Part shown: in pieces, positions 23,985 through 36,061 of the stretch
Position numbering within the stretch: position 1 is the stretch's first letter
Layout: each line of letters opens with the position of its first letter
Assembly (NCBI RefSeq): GCF_030272615.1
Contig: NC_081408.1
Coordinates: 762,158,673 to 762,222,672, forward strand
Source of the DNA: Cryptomeria japonica
Taxonomy: Eukaryota; Streptophyta; Pinopsida; Cupressales; Cupressaceae
DNA: 64,000 nucleotides
Direction: 5' to 3'
Notes under the pieces: model-generated
The model's input: the letters and a program-made list of their open reading frames with translations, nothing else
Databases searched by the model: none
Told to the model about the DNA's origin: nothing
Program-made: the position numbers and the translations under genes

Positions 23985-24172
23985 AACGCGTCTGTGTCGG
24001 ACATAATAGCGTCTATGTTGTATAACCGCGTCTGTGAAGGGCAGAATCGTGTCTGTGATCCAACAATCAACATTACACTTTGTAAAAAAATCTCAGAAAT
24101 GTGTATGTGTTAAACAAAGCCATGTCTATGTCGGGAAACCGCGTCTATGAAGTATACAGGCGCGTTTGTGTT
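23985..24172 (+). repeat. CGCGTCTGTG word array, second leader block
   Basis: About nine further copies of the same word, some degraded to CATGTCTATG or TGTGTATGTG, again with unrelated spacers of 10-30 bases. Confidence 0.8.
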
Positions 24173-24662
24173 CAGAATTGAAAAACTGTTACAGTCCAGC
24201 AAACAAACACAGTCAATTTCAGAATTCTTGAGCTTCCTAGGTTGTTTCTCCAGGTTTTCATCTAGCATTCAACCTATCTTTGGGTCTCACAAAATCCATC
24301 ATTGCTTCACATCTCACTTTACATTCACACATGTCCAAACTTGGGTCAAAAGGTCACTTGCTTGTCCTCACTATACTTTGTCAACACACTACATACAACA
24401 ACACTTTGCTAAGTGGTCCCTCATCAAGGTTTCTTACCTTTGGGTCTCATTTGGTTTTACTTAGAGTCAAGGTCAACTTACCTCATCAAGAGAAACTATC
24501 CTCTCTTTGGAAGTCACACCTACTCTACTACATACATACTTGGTCTTACACTTTGGACATTGCAAGTACACTTCAGATTCATTCACATTCCATCCAACTC
24601 TTGGTCTTCCATACTCTTTCCATTTTCATCTAGCCTCACACATCGTGGTCAATACCTAGTTC

Positions 24663-24886
24663 ATGGTTGAAACCCGTCTTCAAAAATCTAGGAGAGAAAC
24701 TAAAGAGGCTCAAGAGTCCGCAAACATGAGTTCTTATGAGTATGACAATGATATCTTTTTCAATTCTGATCATACTACATTACCTGACATGGATGCCTAT
24801 AGAAACATTCCAAATGTTGAGAACATGGACACTATAAACAACAATGCTACACATAATGACAATATGGACAACTTTTCAGTACATTC
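24663..24886 (+). CDS. gag: gag N-terminus of element 2
   Basis: Begins MVETRLQKSRRETKEAQ, a basic N-terminus like that of element 1, and continues with an Asp/Asn-rich stretch. The frame is open up to the cattc target duplicate and runs in register into 28680 once the solo LTR and one duplicate are removed. Part of a broken gag, listed here because this segment itself has no stop. Confidence 0.75.
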
Positions 24887-25309
24887 TGTCATGCCTAAAA
24901 TTTAGGGCAAAAACGGAACAAATTTTTTTTTTAAAACATACTAATTTAATTAACAAGTTCGCTCACACGACAAGCGTTATTGAAATTTCCATTATTAAAT
25001 TCGAGCTAGTTCTGAGATGGACCAAGCTTCGATAGATTGTTAAATATTATTTGCGGAAAATTAACTGGTTTAAAATTTATCTTCTCAAGATACCTAGCCA
25101 TAAGGCTTATTAAATCAATCATGCTAAAGGAATAGGAGAGGAAAAATTAATTTAATCTCCAATAAGACATATAGTCTAAACATCCAATTTAAATTTTAAA
25201 TACTCTAATTAAATTACACGGGACATTATTAAATACATTATAAAAGCTAGGCATCCTCCGATAATCTATTTATTTCGCTTTACTTGCTTCATATTATAAC
25301 CAGAATTAT

Positions 25310-25312
<3 letters not shown>

Positions 25313-25349
<37 letters not shown>

Positions 25350-25390
25350 TTACAACTAAATACTTAATCCAATATTATGACCAGAATTTA

Positions 25391-25456
<66 letters not shown>
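25313..25456. repeat. AT microsatellite tracts
   Basis: Two (TA)n-rich blocks (about 25313-25350 and 25390-25456) with short interruptions such as ACATATAAATA. No coding content. Confidence 0.9.
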
Positions 25457-25458
<2 letters not shown>

Positions 25459-25594
25459 AAATATTTTAATTCTAATTCAAAAACATAATATCCTCTAAAT
25501 ATTAATCCATATTTCCCCAACCCTAATTAGGGTTCTATTTTCTCACATATATATTATCAAAACTAATTAACATATTATTTTTAAAATCCATCTG

Positions 25595-25617
25595 CCCTAG
25601 CCCCACCCGGGCTAGGG
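25595..25617. other. perfect 9-bp GC-rich hairpin
   Basis: CCCTAGCCC pairs with GGGCTAGGG around a 5-base loop, in an otherwise AT-rich setting about 120 bases ahead of the larger hairpin array. Confidence 0.8.
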
Positions 25618-25730
25618 TTTAACCTTTTTTTTTTTTAACAAAGAAATTTTCATGCTGGGCCGAAGACCCCAAGGGCGGCCATGTTTTTTTTGTTTATTGC
25701 AGGTTTCGGATGTTGGAGGCGGGGAGAGCC

Positions 25731-25952
25731 GTGGTGCCACTGTGTGGGCGCACACTGGGCGCCGCGGCACCACTGTGTGTCCACACAGTGGGCGCCGCTA
25801 GCGGCTCCCCACTATGTGGCCACACAGTGGCGGTCGCGGCCGTCCACTGTGTGTCCACACAGTGGGAGCCGAAGCGGCTCCACTATATGTGCACACAGTG
25901 GGCGCCGCGCGGCCCTCACTGTGCATACACACAGTGGGGTCCGCATGGACCC
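25731..25952. repeat. array of paired GC-rich hairpins
   Basis: Six units of about 36 bases. Each has a palindrome CCACTGTGTG-NN-CACACAGTGG (perfect at 25770-25791 and 25844-25865) followed by a second, variable hairpin: GCCGC/GCGGC (25794-25805), GGAGCCG/CGGCTCC (25865-25881) and GGGTCC/GGACCC (25937-25952). The open frames across it are by-products of the repeat period. Confidence 0.85.
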
Positions 25953-26138
25953 AAAAACATTTCCCCATTTTTTTTTTTTAATTTATTTTTAAATATATAA
26001 TATATATAAATATATATATATATATATATCCATAGTTAAAAAGGGTGAAAATATTTCAATAAATTTTTATTTTTTTTTTTTAAAAGGAGATTTACATGCA
26101 AAGATTTAAAACTAATATAATAAAGGGAAAAAGCATTA

Positions 26139-26142
<4 letters not shown>

Positions 26143-26226
<84 letters not shown>
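26143..26226. repeat. (TA)n microsatellite
   Basis: About 80 bases of uninterrupted TA. The Ile-Tyr open frame read through it on the minus strand is an artefact. Confidence 0.97.
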
Positions 26227-26229
<3 letters not shown>

Positions 26230-28679
26230 CTTTTAAATCAATGCTAACTAAAATACAATATACTTTTCTGGAATAAAAGAATTTCATTGATTTTTTTTTT
26301 CTCTAATACAATATTTACATAAAACATCTTTTTTCTTTAAACTACTTAAGATCTTTCAGCATAAATAAACTTCTATTTTGCCACAAGTAAAATATAAATA
26401 AAATTTGAATGAAACAATTCTTTTTTTTTTTCTTTTCCATAATTCAAAGAAGCTTTTGCATGCAACACAAATTAACTTTTCTTTTTCTAAAAACCAGAAG
26501 TAGAAATAAACAAGCTTTTCTTTTTTCTAAAACAACTCTAAGATATTCTACCAATTTACAGGATGTTTCTTGAATAGTCACAACAATAAAACTTCAAGTC
26601 TGTTTTCAATAATTACAACTTGCTTCTCTTTTCTTTGAATGAGGCATACTTTTATAACAATTTTAAACAATTATCTGTAACTGGATTTAAGTATCTTCAA
26701 ATAATAATCTTCTGTATCTTTCTCATGGATCCTATTCTCTTTCTCCTGACTTTCCTGCATAATAGATAAACACAATATGACCACGGAGTGCTCACCTCCC
26801 AGCCTAGGCTAACTGGTAGCCACCCCCGAGCTCGGAGAACCAATTCCTAGACGGGTAACAAACAGGCAAACACATAGAAAGCAATGCATACAGATATTCC
26901 AGACACATTCCCAACTTGGCTTTCACAACACCACACTTTGGTGATGAACATTTTCAATGGGTGGTAGTGGACCAAATCCCTGAGGAGAACTGCAAGTATG
27001 AAATAAACAAGAAGCCACCTCATGGCACAATAATTATATCAAGAATCTCAACCCCTTATTCCTTATGCCCCCCAAAGGCATTCTAGCCTTATATCCCTCC
27101 TTATGACCCCCATTGCACAAACAGGCCATGCAGCAAGGGTCACAACAAAGATCCCTTGTGATCGCTCTCAAAGAGAGTCTCTCACTCGAGGGTTGTCACT
27201 GCTACCACCCTCAAGATCCTCTTCTCTCCCAAGAGTAAGAGATCTTGAGAAAACTCCCAAATCACAACAATTCATAAAGCAAAATACCAAAAGATTTTCT
27301 AACACAAACTTTCAAGTACACAGATTTCTTACACCAACAAACTTCCAGACATAAACAAGAAGAAGACATTAAAAAGAATAACTGAAACCAACCTTAATCT
27401 GCCCAAAGGTATTATGATATTTGATGGAGAGCTGCCCAATCCACAAATCTTTTTCCTTCTACCCTTAATCAATTTTTCTATTCCATAACATTATTTTCTC
27501 TTCAAATTTTCTTCTGTCTCCAAAAATGGAGAGTGGGTGATTACCCTCCAATTCCCAAAAAATCTTGCTTAAGAAGCTCACTTTCTGAGTTCTCACAAGT
27601 TTCCAAAACTAAAAGGGAAAGAAAGCAAAAATGCAAAAAGACTCCCATTCCAAAAGGAAAAATCCTGATTAGATTTAACTTCTAATTTTTAATTTTCGCT
27701 CAACTCAGAAAAGCCAATTTTTAAAGCGTTAAAAAGATCATTATAAAGTAGAAACTTGCCTAAAATTACCCCTAACCCCTAGGTATACCTTATGGGCTTT
27801 AGGAAACCCTATTAAACTACCCCTAGGTGTTCATTTAACCTATTTTAAACCCCTCTGAAGTTTATTTTCGGGTCAAACATAAGTTGACCGCTCCAAATAT
27901 TATATTCCCAAAGTATTTATGACAACACATTATTTTATTTAAGAAGAACTATAATTAAACACTTTCCCACCAAGAGACACAAATAAAACATTTAAATTTA
28001 AACCCACACATGTGTCAAGTGACACAAATAAAACACTTTTACAAAAATAAAACATGGAATTGTCTCTTGTGGTTTTTACACAATAAATTTAAATAACACT
28101 TAACACTCATGCAGCATATACTGTTACGAATAAAATACAACACAAACGGGGTGTTGTCTCTCCAAATAGACAACTCCTGGCTTACGAACATACATAAGTC
28201 TAGGTTTGATTCTCCGTAATTTTCCATGGTCACATGGTAAATTTTCCCTGCGTATCTCAATTTACACATTAGTACTTCCAAATATCCATATATAATATAA
28301 TTCAATAACATAACAATGCACATCATAACTTGCATACAATTTTCATCTGCACAGATCAAATACAACTTTTACCAAGCAATTTCACATAAGCAATTTCATC
28401 CCAATTCACATAAACTAACCATACATCATAGTTCTATATTCAAAGTAAAGTCCTGCAAATTCAATAACGACATCTATCATTGCAATATCATTCTATCTAA
28501 CAATCAAGAAGTGTTCTATCTCATAAAGCATATAAGTAAATCACCAAATCATAGCAATGTTATCCAAATCCTGAAATCATATAAGTTCTAAGTCTCAAAA
28601 TGCATCAAAATAAAGTATCCATAATAGTCTAAATATAAAATCCACTGAATGTCAGACTGAGTCGAGGTGAGGCCTCACA

Positions 28680-30140
28680 CATTCAGCAGATGTGGAAGAA
28701 TCCATTATGAATCCCCATTTCAATCGATTGGTTGAGGAAATAATGAGAAGGGATAGACAATACTTTTTACAAATGATGGCACAAAGTGGAGCCAAGATAC
28801 CTCATGATTTTGATATGTCTCAAATAATGGCAAATCGACCTTTGCAACAACCTCACTCCAACATGGATCAAAGGAGACCTAATAGTGGAGGAAATAGAGG
28901 ACCACATATGGTACCTGAATCACCATCAGCTTTGCTTCAAAAACCAGAGGTCCCACATACACATGGTCAAACATATGATACTCACCTTCACAGACCATTA
29001 TGGAGGTATTATGGAGAAAAATATGCTCAATCACATATCAATGCTAAGGATCAACCACCAAAGCAATGGGATATTCAAAGGCATGCTCAAAATTTGGACA
29101 CAAGGAAACCCCGTGTCAAATTTAGGGGCAACACAATAGAACATGACATGCCTGTAGAGTATGGTATACATGGACAAAATAGATATGGTGTTCCTCAACA
29201 TGAATCTATACCAAGTGGTCCATATACACAGCATCATTACAGACCTCCTCAATATGAACATGTATATGATCAATATCATCCATATATGCAACATGCTCCT
29301 CCTCCAATTGGTGCCTCAAGCATGGGGTATGGTCCAAGAAGTTGATCTCCACCTAAGAGCAATTTGGAGCAACAAATCAGGGACTTACAAAAGAAAATGG
29401 AGGACATAAATACACCGAAGCCAACATACACAATGAGAAACATATGTCCTTATCCATTTGACAAAAGCATTCCAATGCCTCCATTTCCTACACACTTTGT
29501 GACGCCTAAGTTTGATAAGTATAGAGGAAAAGGGGATCCTAAGGCACACATAAGATAGTTTTTCACAGCTTGCATTGAGGTAGCTTCAAAAGAGACATAT
29601 TTGATGAGATTATTCCCACAAAGCTTAGGTGATCAAGCTATGGAATGGTTCTCCCAACTTCCACCTGGAATTAAGTCATGGGGTGATCTAGCAGAGGCAT
29701 TTATCCGACATTTCTCCTACAACATAGAGACAGACATATCAGTTACTACTTTGTGCAACACCAAGCAAAAAGAGGGAGAATCTTTTGCATCATTTTTACA
29801 AAGATGGAGAAATCTAGCCAGCAAATGCTCTTGTGAAATTCCACAAAAACAAATGGTAGAAATGTTCACCCAGAATGTTAACAAAGACATTGGCTATGAT
29901 CTAAGAAAAGCTTGTTTGTCCACCTTCAAGGACGTTATTGAAAAAGGCTTAGCGACAGAAAAGGTCCTAATTGAACAAGGAGTCATTAAGATATTCAAGG
30001 AAAACAAAGATGACTTTAAAGGAAAAGACAAGCCAAGATTTTGGAATAAAAACAAGAACACAGTCAATGATGGTGTTGTTGATGCCAACACAGTGCGACC
30101 CAAAGTCATCTTTTCGGGATAAAGTTCTACAAACAATCAA
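28680..30140 (+). pseudogene. gag: gag of element 2, capsid region
   Basis: Continues gag after the solo LTR: ESIMNPHFNRLVEEIMRRDR, a Pro/His/Tyr-rich linker, a short coiled coil (LEQQIRDLQKKMEDI), then FDKYRGKGDPKAHIR and the retrotransposon gag core (LGDQAMEWFSQLPPGIKSWG, AFIRHFSYNIETDISVTTL, ESFASFLQRWRNLASKC; 29601-30000). In-frame stops lie at 29343 (TGA), 29556 (TAG) and 30120 (TAA), all in one frame, so only point changes separate it from an open gag. Confidence 0.9.
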
Positions 30141-30955
30141 GTGAATACTCAAACAACTTCCAGATCACGAAGGAAGTACACCCCATTGGGAGAACCACTT
30201 GAGTCAGTTTTCAAAAAACTAGTGGCAAACAAGGTAATCACTATTCCAGATTTTCCTCCATATGAACCAAAGGTTAAACCAAATTGGTGGAATGATGATG
30301 AGTATTGTGAATTTCATAAGAGCAAAGGTCATAAAATAGGAAATTGTCATCGACTAAAGAACATCATACAAGATCTTATTGATAGAGGTGACATTGAGAT
30401 TGAAGGACACTCATCCAATCAAGAACATGAAATGTTTAAGGAACCATTCCCAAAGCATGACAAGGGAAAAGCTAAAGCTACAGATGACCAAACCAGCTAT
30501 ACCAGAGCATCTTATAACTATGATTCAACCATCAATCACATCTCGATGGACAATTATGTCTCTACCATTATCATCAAGGACAAAGCGTCTGAGAATTCTA
30601 CTCAGAGACCCAGGATTGTCCTAAAAGGTGTTGGATCTTCTTCTGAACCTACCTCTAAATGTCATGTTACAACTCGCCGAGGTAAAATCACTTTGCAAGG
30701 TGCTCCAACTAAAAACACCGCTTCTTCATCAACCAAACCTGAGTATGACCTTGTAGAACAACTAGGGAAGACACCCGCGCTCATCTCCATCTTTGAGCTA
30801 TTACGCATATCTCCTTCTCATAAAGCCATTCTTGACAAAATCTTGAGAGATACTGTTGTTCCTACTGATTTGAACGTGGACCAATTTCAAGCCATGGTGG
30901 GATACCTTTCCGTTCCACATTCACTTACTTTCACAGAAGCTGATGACGCCTCCGT
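30141..30955 (+). CDS. gag: gag nucleocapsid-like region and gag-pro linker of element 2
   Basis: Open frame (continuing to 31334) beginning after the 30120 stop. KYTPLGEPLESVFKKLV is followed by a zinc-knuckle-like CEFHKSKGHKIGNC (Cys56 at 30306), which has His where CCHC knuckles have the second Cys; the same variant occurs in element 1. The linker ends with LISIFELLRISPSHKAILDK and the SLTFTEADDASV block. Nucleic-acid binding is inferred from the knuckle only. Confidence 0.8.
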
Positions 30956-31334
30956 AAGTCAGCCACATAATGCACCATTACACATTGAAGCCTTCATACA
31001 CAAACATCGAATAAAAAGAGTCATGATAGATGGAGGAGCAGGTCTAAATATTTGCACATTAAGCACTATTACACAATTGGGATATTCTAATAAAGCTGTG
31101 AATTCTACAAACAAAATCACCATTAAAGCATATGATGACGAAGAGCATTCATCCAAGGGCATGGTCACCTTGCCTCTCAGAGTTGAGCCAGTTACAAAGG
31201 ATGTGGTTTGTCAAGTCCTGGATTTAAATCTCACTTATAACATATTGCTAGGACGCCCTTGGATTCATGAAATGAGGGCAGTCCCATCCACATATCACCA
31301 ATGCATAAGTTTCCTCATAATGGCGTGGAAGTAA
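30956..31334 (+). pseudogene. pol: aspartic protease of element 2
   Basis: Retropepsin-type protease that would process the polyprotein. HNAPLHIEAFIHKHRIKRV leads to the active site MIDGGAGLNIC, with the Asp codon at 31029 and D-G-G in place of the usual D-S/T-G. The flap region (HSSKGMVTLPLRVEP) and the C-terminal ILLGRPWIHEM block follow. A one-base loss near 31306 shifts the frame at HQCI, so the protein stops at 31332 and continues in another frame. Confidence 0.88.
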
Positions 31335-32740
31335 CAGTTAACGGTGATCCTAATCCATTCATATACTGCAATAACCTGAAATCAAAGACTGAGACCATCA
31401 TTCCCAGTAATCGTGAGGCTATTCCTTTGTCGGCATAGATTGATCCTGAGTCATTAAAACCTTCGACATCAAAACAAGGTGAGCTTAAAGGCAAGTTTCA
31501 AAACAAAGGCATGGGGGAATATACTTTAAATCAGGCCATGTACTTACGACAAGTCATGAGTTCCCCAAAAGAATATGGAAGACCACATCCTAACAAACAA
31601 ATCTCCATCATGATGCTCAAATGGGACCCTACTACCTTTCAAAGATGGGGTGAACTAGAAGAGGAAGGTTTATACCAAATGCTTTTCAGAGACAATGAAG
31701 AGGAAACACAAGACCACATCAATCTACCATGTGAGAAATATGGCAAAGGCTTCAAAATTCTACAAAAATTAGGGTATGATGGAAAAAGCCTTATGGGGTT
31801 ACGAAAGGAAGGCATCATTGAACCTTTACAACCTAAATTGACTTTCAAGAAGGAACGCTCGAAAGGACTTGGTTTCTTAACTTCCAAGGTCCACACCCAA
31901 AGGACAGAAGAAGCCTTACAAATCAAAACCGCCATAATGCAACAAGAGGATCGCTTTTCTATAGATTCTAATGAATGGGAATGGGGTTCAGACAAGTCTT
32001 CCAGTGACTACAAGCTCAACAAGATATTCAAAGAGCCAGATGAACCCACAGAAGAAGAGGAATTTTATAACAAGTTCAGAGTTGGTCAAGAAACAACCCA
32101 TAAGGATTCCACACAGTCCTTGTCTCAAGGTTGTAGGTTGAAATCACATAGGATGAGAACACCTGTCCCAGAGTACGCTACTAGTAATGATAATTTGGAT
32201 TCGCTCATGATCGAGACTGATGAGGATAGTATCATCGATGACCTCGATAATTACCTTGACATACCTAAATATAACTACATCTTCACTCTTAGCTCCGCTA
32301 ACTTTGAAGACATTGACGACCTTCCCCTTGTTCACCACCAACTCATTGACTGGGATCATGAAGGACCTGCACAGTTTGACACATTCCAAAATGACAAAGC
32401 TTTTATTGACTACCTGGGGATATGGGATAATCTTCCCCCTGGGGACCATAAAGCGGGATACGCTATAGAACTCAATAGCGTGGCATATTTTGGTGAGGGT
32501 GTCGGACCTTCCAGTTGCAAAAATGTAAAAATAAGAACAAATCAAAGGTCTTATGGCGAAAACCACACTGTGGCGTTGTCTGACCCCAAAAAAGTAAAAA
32601 GAAAGGACGTATCTGAGGGTGAAAACCTCTCCGAGGCACCCAAAGATGGAAGGCTCGACATTCTCCCATCATCATATGAGGAAAAGTCATCCATGTTGGT
32701 TGAGGAGACTATCAAAACAAATATTGGTACAGAAGAGGTT
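31335..32740 (+). pseudogene. pol: G-patch and acidic pro-RT spacer of element 2
   Basis: The frame resumes after the 31306 shift, meets a TAG at 31436, then is open from 31511. A G-patch-like motif (GKGFKILQKLGYDGKSLMG then GIIEPLQP, 31742-31840) suggests RNA binding. A long acidic spacer follows with LVHHQLIDWDHEGPAQFDTF and GYAIELNSVAYFGEG (about 32320-32500). The stretch encoding EGENLSEAPK (32617-32645) folds as the two-stem hairpin described under the findings. Confidence 0.8.
32617..32641 (+). other. two-stem hairpin inside coding region
   Basis: GGGTG (32617-32621) pairs with CACCC (32637-32641). Inside, AAAA is unpaired on the 5' side and CCTC (32626-32629) pairs with GAGG (32633-32636) around TCC. 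The same plan occurs at 36062-36207. Confidence 0.7.
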
Positions 32741-33680
32741 CCACACAACATATTCCTAGCTCAATCATTGACAGAGTCCGAAAGGTCAAAATTCATAAAT
32801 TTCTTCAAAGAGAGACAAATCAACTTCACCTGGTCATACGTTGATATGCCTGGATTGGATCCAGATTTGGTAATGCATCATTTGACAGTCAAACCGAGGG
32901 CAAAACCAGTAAAACAGAAATTAAGAAAAATGCATCCCCAAGTGGCATTATTAGTCAAAGTAGAACTTGAGAAGTTATTGGATGTCGGATTCATACGCCC
33001 AATCGATTATCCCGAATGGATCTCCAACTTAGTGGTTGTCAGTAAACCAGATCGTAGCATCAGAATATGTACAGATTTCAGAGACATCAACAAAGCTTGT
33101 CCAAAGGATGACTTCCTATTACCAAATATTGACTTGATTGTTGATCTCACAGCAGGTCGTGAAATGTTATCATTGATGGATGGATTCTCTGGTTATAATC
33201 AAATAAGGATTGCGCCCGAGGATCAACACAAAACATCATTTACTTGTCCATGGGGAACTTTCTGCTGGAATGTCATGCCTTTCGGGCTAAAGAATGCAGG
33301 TGCTACATATCAAAGAGCCATGACTACTATCTTTCATGATCTCATGCACATAACCGTGGAAGATTATGTTGACGACCTCTTGGGCAAATCAATAGATAGA
33401 AACACATGTTTGGACATACTTTCAGTCATCTTTAATAGGTTGGAAAAATACAAAGTAAGATTAAACCCCAAGAAATGTGTCTTTGGAGTAACCTCCGGGA
33501 AGCTCCTAGGATTCATTGTATCCAAAAGCGGAATTGAAGCTGATCCAACAAAAGTCAAGGCCATCTTGGAAGTGCAACCACCAAGAAATATCAGTCAACT
33601 TTGATCCTTACAAAGCAGACTCCAGTCCATCCGAAGATTCATAGCACAACTAGCAGATAAGTGTAATCCTTTTCAGCACC
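32741..33680 (+). pseudogene. pol: reverse transcriptase of element 2
   Basis: RNA- and DNA-dependent DNA polymerase of the polyprotein. Motifs in order: PGLDPDLVMHHLTV and KLRKMHPQ (fingers), ICTDFRDINKACPKDDFLLPNID (about 33070-33140), SLMDGFSGYNQI (33170-33205), TFCWNVMPFGLKNAG (33255-33300) and the catalytic YVDD (33364-33375). A TGA at 33602 replaces an Arg codon in NISQLR-SLQSRL; the frame is otherwise open on both sides. Confidence 0.93.
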
Positions 33681-34200
33681 TACTACATAAAAACATCAAA
33701 TTCAACTGGGACGATAACTATCAACAGGCTTTCCAGACGCTCAAAGATTATCTTCTAAATCTGTCAGTTTTGATGCCACCAGTTCTAGATCAACCACTAT
33801 TACTATACATATCAGCTACTCCAACAGCACTGGGGGCACTCTTAGCACAACAAATTGCTGAGGGCAAGGAAAAAGCAGTATACTATATCAATCGCACATT
33901 GGTGGGTTATGAACTAAACTACACACCAATTGAGCATGCATGTCTCGCCGTGGTTTTTGCTTCGCAGAAATTACGACATTATATGCTTACTCATAAGACC
34001 AAGTTAGTTGCACGGATAGACCCATTGAAATACCTTCTCAATAAAGCAACACTTACTGGGCGACTAGCCAAATGGGTAATGATCCTGAGTGAATTCGACA
34101 TCGAGTATGTGGACAAAAAAGCAATAAAAGGACAAGCCATCGCAGATCAATTAGCAGAGGCTCCCATGATAGATGATGTTCCTCTAAGTTCAGAATTTCC
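33681..34200 (+). CDS. pol: degenerate gypsy-type RNase H of element 2
   Basis: First of two RNase H domains. LLLYISATPTALGALLAQ stands where active domains read Y-L-D-A-S, so the first catalytic Asp is Ser. ELNYTPIEHACLAVVFA, LKYLLNKATLTGRLAKWVMIL and FDIEYV follow in the normal order. Loss of catalytic residues from this domain is common in Tat-lineage elements, where a second domain supplies the activity. The frame is open from at least 33770. Confidence 0.85.
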
Positions 34201-34660
34201 AGATGAATCCATTTTGACAATGTCACATGCAAAGCCATGGCAACTGTACTTCGACGGCTCATACACACAGCATGGGGCAGGAGCTGGCATCCTCTTTATA
34301 ACTCCTCAAGGGGATTCTATACCAAAATCATACCACTTATCATTTCCTTGCACTAACAATATAGCGGAATATGAAGCATTAACAATAGGATTACGAATTG
34401 CAGTTCAATGGAAGATCCAGGAACTTCATGTTTTTGGGGACTCTCAACTTGTCATCCGTCAAGTAACTAATGATTACCAAACAAAAGATGAAAAATTAAT
34501 GCCTTATAAACAAATGGTGGATGATCTGAAACAACACTTCACAAAGATAGACTTTGAGCAGATACCAAGAGAGCAGAATCGTGCCGCAGATGCCATGGCT
34601 ACAATTGCTTCCCTGATTGATTTACCTCCAAACGAGACCTGCTATGAGTTCTTGGTGGAT
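34201..34660 (+). CDS. pol: archaeal-type RNase H (aRNH) of element 2
   Basis: Second RNase H, diagnostic of the Tat lineage. All four acidic residues are in place: WQLYFDGSYTQHGAGAGILF (Asp at 34253), NNIAEYEALTIGL (Glu), VFGDSQLVIRQV (Asp) and NRAADAMATIAS (Asp). Expected to remove the RNA strand after first-strand synthesis. Element 4 keeps the same domain but has lost its first Asp segment to a deletion. Confidence 0.9.
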
Positions 34661-35986
34661 AACCTTTTGGTCCCTTCATATGAGATCATGCCTACTAAGA
34701 CGATATGTGTTGTCGGTCCCGAATCCCAGTTATATGGTTCCATTTTCACATACCTTCGTGACAATACTTTACCTCCTGATCTATCAAATAACCAACGTCG
34801 CACTTTCATTCGCCAATCCTCTCGATATGTCATTTTAGCTGATATCCTATACTGGCAGGGTCTAGATGGCACTCTTCTTAGATGTTTAGAAACCGACGAA
34901 GCTTAGATTGCATTACGGGAAGTGCATGAAGGGATATGTGGTCCGCATGCTAGTGGTCCTACCTTGGCCAAGAAACTTATCAGGACTGGATATTACTGGC
35001 CCAATATGGAGAAAGACTCATATCAGTTTGTCAAGAAATGTAAGCAATGCCAAATTCATGGAGACCTCATACATGCGCCAGCACAAGAACTTCAAACACT
35101 TGCGTCTGCTTGGCCCTTTTGTCAGTGGGGACTCGATCTCATAGGCAAGATTCACCCTCCTTCTTCCAATGGTCATAAATTCATTATCACTGCCATAGAG
35201 TATTTTACAAAATGGATTGAAGCCATGCCTCTCACACAAGTTACTGGAAAACAGATTGTTACATTCATCCTTAACTATATCATTTGTCGATACGGTATTC
35301 CTGTTTCCATTATCACTGATAACAGGCATCCCTTCAAAAATCAGGATGTTCGTGAACTCTATGATCGTTTCCATATTTCCCATCGTTTCTCCACACCATA
35401 TTACCCCCAAGGTAATGGCCAAGCTGAGTCGTCTAATAAAACAATCCTTAAAATCCTTAAGAAGACAATCGACGATGCTGGTCATAATTGGCATATCCAA
35501 CTTAATCCTGCACTTTGGGCCTACCGCAGAAGTGTCTGCACACCAACAGGAGCTACACCCTATTCACTTGTCTATGGTACTGAAGCCATCTTGCCTATTG
35601 AGGTCGAGCTACCCTCTTTACGGGTTTCTTTGCAAAACATCATCAGTGATGAAGACTATAGGGTCTCTCGCTTACAAGAGCTGGAACTATTGGATGAACG
35701 AAGACAAACTGCTTTTAATCATCTAAAAGCTTACCAACAACAAATGAGTCATAGCTACAATCACAAGGTCAAGCCTAGCACATTTGAGGTAAGTGACTTG
35801 GTCCTTAGAGAAAACCCCAAAAATCAACAAGACAGAGAGAAGAAGGGCAAGTTCGAACCAAACTGGCTTGGTCCTTACATTATTACAGCAGCATATGGAT
35901 CTGGTGCATATCAGCTCTCAACTACAGAAGGTGAACCTTTGGAGGATCCTATCAACAGCATGCACCTTCGTAGGTTCTACACATAG
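34661..35986 (+). pseudogene. pol: integrase of element 2
   Basis: HHCC zinc domain (LREVHEGICGPHAS to CKQCQIHGD, 34910-35065). The rve core has Asp in QWGLDLIGKI, Asp in SIITDN and Glu in NGQAESSN, so the D,D,E triad is complete. The C-terminal part has PNWLGPYIITAAYGSGAYQL, the GPY/F module, and no chromodomain. It ends MHLRRFYT at 35986. A TAG at 34904 between aRNH and the zinc domain is the only break. Confidence 0.92.
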
Positions 35987-36061
35987 CTCTTCGGAATATC
36001 CTAATTCCAAAAATACAAAAAAAATCAAAAAATTCAAAAATACAAAAAAAAATCGTTACTT

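Larger units (their letters stand above)
22417..24662 (+). other. gag-pol leader of element 2
   Basis: About 2.2 kb without a supported gene. It holds two arrays of CGCGTCTGTG-like words (22505-22765 and 23985-24172). A conserved leader block, CCGCATGTATGGCCACACGA, near 23413-23432 is shared with element 1. The region around 23160-23235 (GTGGTAGCGAGGAAAACCCACCTC) has a form I recall from other Tat leaders. Small open frames here look incidental. Confidence 0.7.
24887..28679. mobile_element. solo LTR (3,793 bp) inserted in gag of element 2
   Basis: Begins TGTCATGCCTAAAATTTAG and ends GGTGAGGCCTCACA, flanked by the perfect duplication cattc (24882-24886, 28680-28684). No retroelement protein motif is present in either strand and neither end recurs internally, so it reads as a very long solo LTR. 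Orientation is uncertain. Inside are (TA)n tracts, a 9-bp hairpin (25595-25617), a GC-rich hairpin array (25731-25952) and long AT-rich stretches without genes. Confidence 0.75.

Noticed and set aside
25681-26000. Two overlapping open frames rich in Cys, His and Gly
   Set aside because: Their periodicity follows the 36-base hairpin repeat, so they are by-products of the array.
26036-26287. Open frame with a long Ile-Tyr repeat
   Set aside because: It is a read-through of the (TA)n microsatellite.
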